DNA of 46,430 nucleotides from NCBI GenBank assembly GCA_019245755.1, contig JAFARC010000008.1, positions 1 to 46,430 of the forward strand, given 5' to 3'. How positions within the stretch are numbered: position 1 is the first letter of the stretch; each line of letters opens with the position of its first letter. The notes beneath the pieces were generated by a model, which did no database searches, was not told the DNA's origin, and was given only the letters and a program-made list of their open reading frames with translations. This stretch comes from Mycobacteriaceae bacterium (GTDB lineage Bacteria > Actinomycetota > Actinomycetes > Mycobacteriales > Mycobacteriaceae). A program made the translations under genes and the position numbers. This document shows, piece by piece, positions 44,912 to 46,430 of this stretch.

Positions 44912-45679
44912 TCAGGACACCCGGATTGGGGCCGAATAATGCCCAGGTCCGATGGGACAATTGACCTCAGCGTCCACCGGCGGTGCCGTGAGCATTCGAT
45001 CGTTTTGTCGGCATGTGTCGTCGTCGTCGGCTGCAGGAACTGGGGCCCGTGACAGCATTGGAAAAGCGATGGCTGCAGCCGTCACGATGAGAAAGAGGCT
45101 GAGAATTATCTGCACGGAGATGAGCAGGCGCGCGAATCCGCTGACCGGATGGAGGTCGGCTACACCGGTGGTGGTGGCGGTGCTGATCGTGAAGTACGCG
45201 GCATCGATTCTGCTGAGCCGGGGGTCAAATGCTGGTGCTGCCGAATCAGCCGAGACAACGTAGTAGAGCAGCGCAAACCACCCCTCAACGTATGAAGTGG
45301 CCGAAAGCACCTGAGTAAGGACAACTCCTGGTTGCCGGTGAGTCCTCGGGCTTTGTCGATGGACCCACACAAAAGCGACGGCATACGCGAAATAGGTGGC
45401 GCCGACAAGCATGGTGAACACTATGATCGCCACGTCGCCGGCCTCACCCGGCGCCCAAATGCCGAGGATGATCCAGGGGAGGGCCGCGATTATCGCCGCA
45501 ACCAGCACGCGAACGCGCACGGGCACTTCGTCGTCGGGGATGGGGAGAATCAGCCGAAGGGTCGGCGCAGCCACGCGTAACAGCTGACGCGAATTACGCA
45601 GTGGCGCGTCGACAATGGTGTCCCGGAAGGTGCCGCCTGCGCGCGAGGCGCGGGTTAGTGCTGGACCGTTCGATGACAT
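44912..45679 (-). CDS. Ion channel protein with atypical pore filter
   Basis: Predicted 255 residues. Membrane segments at about 57-77, 84-106, 126-146 and 181-207, with a pore helix region at 158-176 preceding the last helix. The layout and the text DAAYFTISTATTTGVADLHP match Ion_trans_2 K+ channels, whose filter reads TVGYGD-x-x-P. Here it is TTGVADLHP, so the GYG is absent while the flanking Thr and the Asp-x-x-Pro remain. Either it conducts another ion or it is non-conducting. The C-terminal 45 residues are acidic and cytoplasmic. ATG 45679 selected; the frame extends to 45787. Confidence 0.7.
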   Translation of the reverse strand: MSSNGPALTRASRAGGTFRDTIVDAPLRNSRQLLRVAAPTLRLILPIPDDEVPVRVRVLVAAIIAALPWIILGIWAPGEAGDVAIIVFTMLVGATYFAYAVAFVWVHRQSPRTHRQPGVVLTQVLSATSYVEGWFALLYYVVSADSAAPAFDPRLSRIDAAYFTISTATTTGVADLHPVSGFARLLISVQIILSLFLIVTAAAIAFPMLSRAPVPAADDDDTCRQNDRMLTAPPVDAEVNCPIGPGHYSAPIRVS

Positions 45680-46353
45680 GCCGGAACGGTACTGCCTCAC
45701 ACTTCGTTCTGAGGCAACGTCCTTCGGCGCGTCGCCGACCAGCATCGCAGCCCGCGCGGGCGGAGCCAATACCAAGCGGCGCACCATCGCGTGGGGTTAC
45801 GACGTCGGGTTAGCAGCTTAGATCGTCTACGTGCTGGACCGGCCCCACCGGTCCCAAGAGAACAGCGACTTTGCGGATGAAGCTCCAAGCACCGCGGCAT
45901 GACATGCAGGCTCGTCAGGACGGCTGCGCGCAGTGCGGCAGAGACGCGCCGGGTGGAGGTTTGTCGCTGTGGCTCTGCGCTGGCGGTTGCTCATCTCAAT
46001 GAGCGGGTGCTGACGTCACCGGTTCGCTCAGTAACTTCGAGGAATCGTCGGTGATGAATGTCCCAGGAATCTGGCAACGAAAGGCACCGTTCAGTGGACA
46101 GCGCCGTATGCGGGAACACGGACTCGGGCTGCACTGACGGACCTCTATCCCGACCATTGGTCTACCGTCGACCAGGGGCCGGTGAAGCCCGGACCCCGTC
46201 GCGGCAACCCCACGAAACTATTCACGCCGCGGGTTCCGATCAGCGGCGGGCGTCATGAACCAACGCTATTCCCGGGGCGTTTGAACGATCGGTGGGCGTG
46301 CCGCCCCACGAGAGGTGGCGGCACCTTCGCCTCCTCAGCCGTACTGTCGGTTT
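45680..46353. other. Right intergenic region, no gene seen
   Basis: 674 bp between the channel gene and the NYN-domain gene. No open frame on either strand resembles a known protein. It contains a hairpin at 46298-46324 and TACTGT (46342-46347) as a -10 for the last gene. Confidence 0.5.
46298..46324. terminator. Stem-loop before the NYN-domain gene
   Basis: GTGCCGCC (46298-46305) and GGCGGCAC (46317-46324) form a perfect 8-bp stem around an 11-base loop. It could terminate upstream transcription or be part of the promoter region; no U-tract. Confidence 0.35.
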
Positions 46354-46430
46354 GTGCGATGGATCGTCGACGGCATGAACGTCATCGGGACTCGCCCGGA
46401 CGGCTGGTGGAAGCACCGCAGGCGCGCGAT
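46354..46430 (+). CDS. NYN-domain (YacP-like) protein, 5' end only
   Basis: GTG 46354 opens VRWIVDGMNVIGTRPDGWW, the first strand and acidic motif (V-D-G-x-N-V-I) of NYN/PIN-like ribonucleases of the YacP type. The gene is cut by the window edge after 25 codons. The GTG lies 6 bases after TACTGT, suggesting a leaderless transcript. Confidence 0.75.
   Translation, partial: MRWIVDGMNVIGTRPDGWWKHRRRA

Noticed and set aside
45900..46260. Open frames of 60-70 codons near the right edge
   Set aside because: No family resemblance and no ribosome sites; composition matches random GC-rich DNA.

Overview
The window comes from a high-GC actinobacterium, almost certainly a non-tuberculous Mycobacterium. 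Support: an antigen 85 mycolyltransferase paralogue, a furA-katG operon with a leaderless GTG furA promoter, a non-catalytic RipD-type NlpC/P60 protein, a deazaflavin (F420)-type nitroreductase, SnoaL/SDR/amidohydrolase genes of lipid or steroid type, a SigF-type promoter (GTTT-N16-GGGTAC) and many GTG starts. No rRNA, tRNA, CRISPR array or complete insertion sequence was seen.

Layout. 1-5720: unresolved edge; a TetR regulator divergent from a Rox/PheA-like FAD monooxygenase with a perfect 19-bp palindrome between them; an IS481-type transposase damaged by two compensating frameshifts; a lipoprotein SGNH hydrolase; a small secreted protein; a second TetR gene with its own palindrome. 5919-8504: SRPBCC protein, F420-type reductase, and a regulator with two TetR-like DNA-binding domains overlapping an isoprenylcysteine-methyltransferase-like membrane protein. 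8660-17671: envelope/exopolysaccharide region. On the minus strand galU, a lipoprotein lipase and a membrane esterase; divergently, after an 873-bp gap carrying a perfect CRP-type site, a PelG-like flippase, a PelF-like glycosyltransferase and a GHL15-like putative glycoside hydrolase. 17657-20934: an amidohydrolase and four small secreted proteins. 21243-25189: an alkaline-phosphatase-superfamily enzyme, a heavily frameshifted FAD monooxygenase pseudogene behind a tetO-like palindrome, and small hypotheticals.

25199-31010: katG and furA, a methyltransferase remnant, a TetR regulator, a GabP-like permease, and a hemerythrin-domain protein behind a SigF-type promoter with a duplicated -10. 31068-37681: divergent Ag85 paralogue, SDR epimerase, decayed DUF4262 gene, DJ-1/PfpI protein, FetAB-like ABC pair and a luciferase-like monooxygenase. 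37749-46430: aldehyde dehydrogenase, amidohydrolase, RipD-like protein behind a four-copy 9-bp-period repeat, epimerase and SnoaL genes next to remnants of another SnoaL/SDR pair, a short HicB-antitoxin-like protein, a VanX-like lipoprotein dipeptidase, an ion channel with an atypical selectivity filter, and the start of a NYN-domain gene at the right edge.

The strongest candidate for an undescribed system is the galU / PelG-like / PelF-like / glycoside-hydrolase locus (11394-17671). It looks like a minimal Pel-related exopolysaccharide unit lacking the usual PelD, PelE and PelA partners, with a CRP-type site at its front where c-di-GMP control would be expected. Mutational decay (at least six broken genes) marks several redox/lipid genes, so the region is a mixture of living and dying accessory genes.
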